Origin: an uncultured Clostridia bacterium
GTDB taxonomy: Bacteria > Bacillota > Clostridia > Lachnospirales > Anaerotignaceae
Length of the DNA: 18,177 bases
Direction of reading: 5' to 3'
Assembly: GCA_910587735.1 (NCBI GenBank)
Contig: CAJUNT010000038.1
Location: forward strand, 1 to 18,177
Shown: positions 18,106 to 18,177 of the stretch, piece after piece
Position numbering within the stretch: the first letter of the stretch is position 1
Layout of the letters: every line of letters starts with the position of its first letter
Program-made: the position numbers and the translations under genes
Notes under the pieces: generated by a model
What the model was told of the DNA's origin: nothing
The model's database searches: none
Seen by the model: the letters and a program-made list of their open reading frames with translations, nothing else

Positions 18106-18177
18106 GAAATAAAATAAAGTTCACAGTGGCAGGAGAGCCAAAGGGCAAAGCAAGACCTCGTTTTGCAAGGGTGTATG
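18102..18177 (+). CDS. rusA: RusA-type Holliday junction resolvase, N-terminal fragment
   Basis: GTG 18102 overlaps the previous stop (GTGA). The 25 visible residues, including KIKFTVAGEPKGKARPRFAR, match the start of RusA (beta strand, then G-x-P-x-x-K-x-R-P-R). RusA resolves Holliday junctions in phage recombination, which fits its place after the replication gene. The gene runs out of the window, so the catalytic Asp residues cannot be seen. Confidence 0.75.
   Translation, partial: MRNKIKFTVAGEPKGKARPRFARVY

Overview
The window is strongly AT-rich DNA from a low-GC Firmicute, most likely a Clostridia/Lachnospiraceae-type gut anaerobe (AGGAGG-type ribosome binding sites, TTGACA/TATAAT promoters, AGA/ATA-rich codon use, and matches to families common in clostridial phages). 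It reads as the left half of a temperate siphophage-type prophage: integration gene, repressor/switch region, small early genes, then a recombination and replication block. Family names come from recognising the translated sequences; no database search was run.

Layout. 1-1311: the right end of a second mobile element, carrying a large serine recombinase without its catalytic N-terminus. It abuts, apparently inside a codon, a prophage tyrosine integrase (1312-2240, minus) that has lost its last catalytic residues. 2240-12691: a regulatory region with twelve small XRE/Cro-type helix-turn-helix genes. They form six back-to-back switches, each a minus-strand repressor facing a plus-strand operon, at 2758/2940, 5639/5810, 7361/7552, 8418/8536, 11343/11461 and 12026/12155. 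Each divergent gap has its own repeated or palindromic operator, unlike the other five. In three of them the palindrome fills the 17-bp spacer of the plus promoter; in a fourth it fills the spacer of the repressor promoter. Two switches (7552 and 12155) drive pairs of tiny membrane peptides separated by a GC-rich hairpin, rather than a Cro-like gene. A yoeB/relB-type toxin-antitoxin cassette (10508-11031) lies between an 8-bp direct repeat at the 3' end of one repressor.

12705-14648 holds early phage genes of unknown function. 14759-18177 is the DNA-metabolism block: YqaJ exonuclease, DUF1351 protein, RecT annealing protein, a replication-initiation protein with a probable internal origin, and the start of a RusA Holliday-junction resolvase.

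Gene integrity. Several genes are broken or oddly started: the serine recombinase and integrase, an HsdR-N-like nuclease (frameshift), a DUF4236 gene (two frameshifts), an excisionase-like gene (TGA replacing Trp), a small membrane gene (frameshift), a truncated RepO-like gene, and yqaJ (ATA where ATG is expected). This is either a decaying prophage or, for the single-base indels, partly sequencing error. The most notable structure is the tandem array of independent switches whose repressors share nearly identical 3' tails and terminators, which suggests exchangeable cassettes.

Gaps. 3201-3428 has no gene I can support. 8746-8934 has only a hairpin and a repeated motif.
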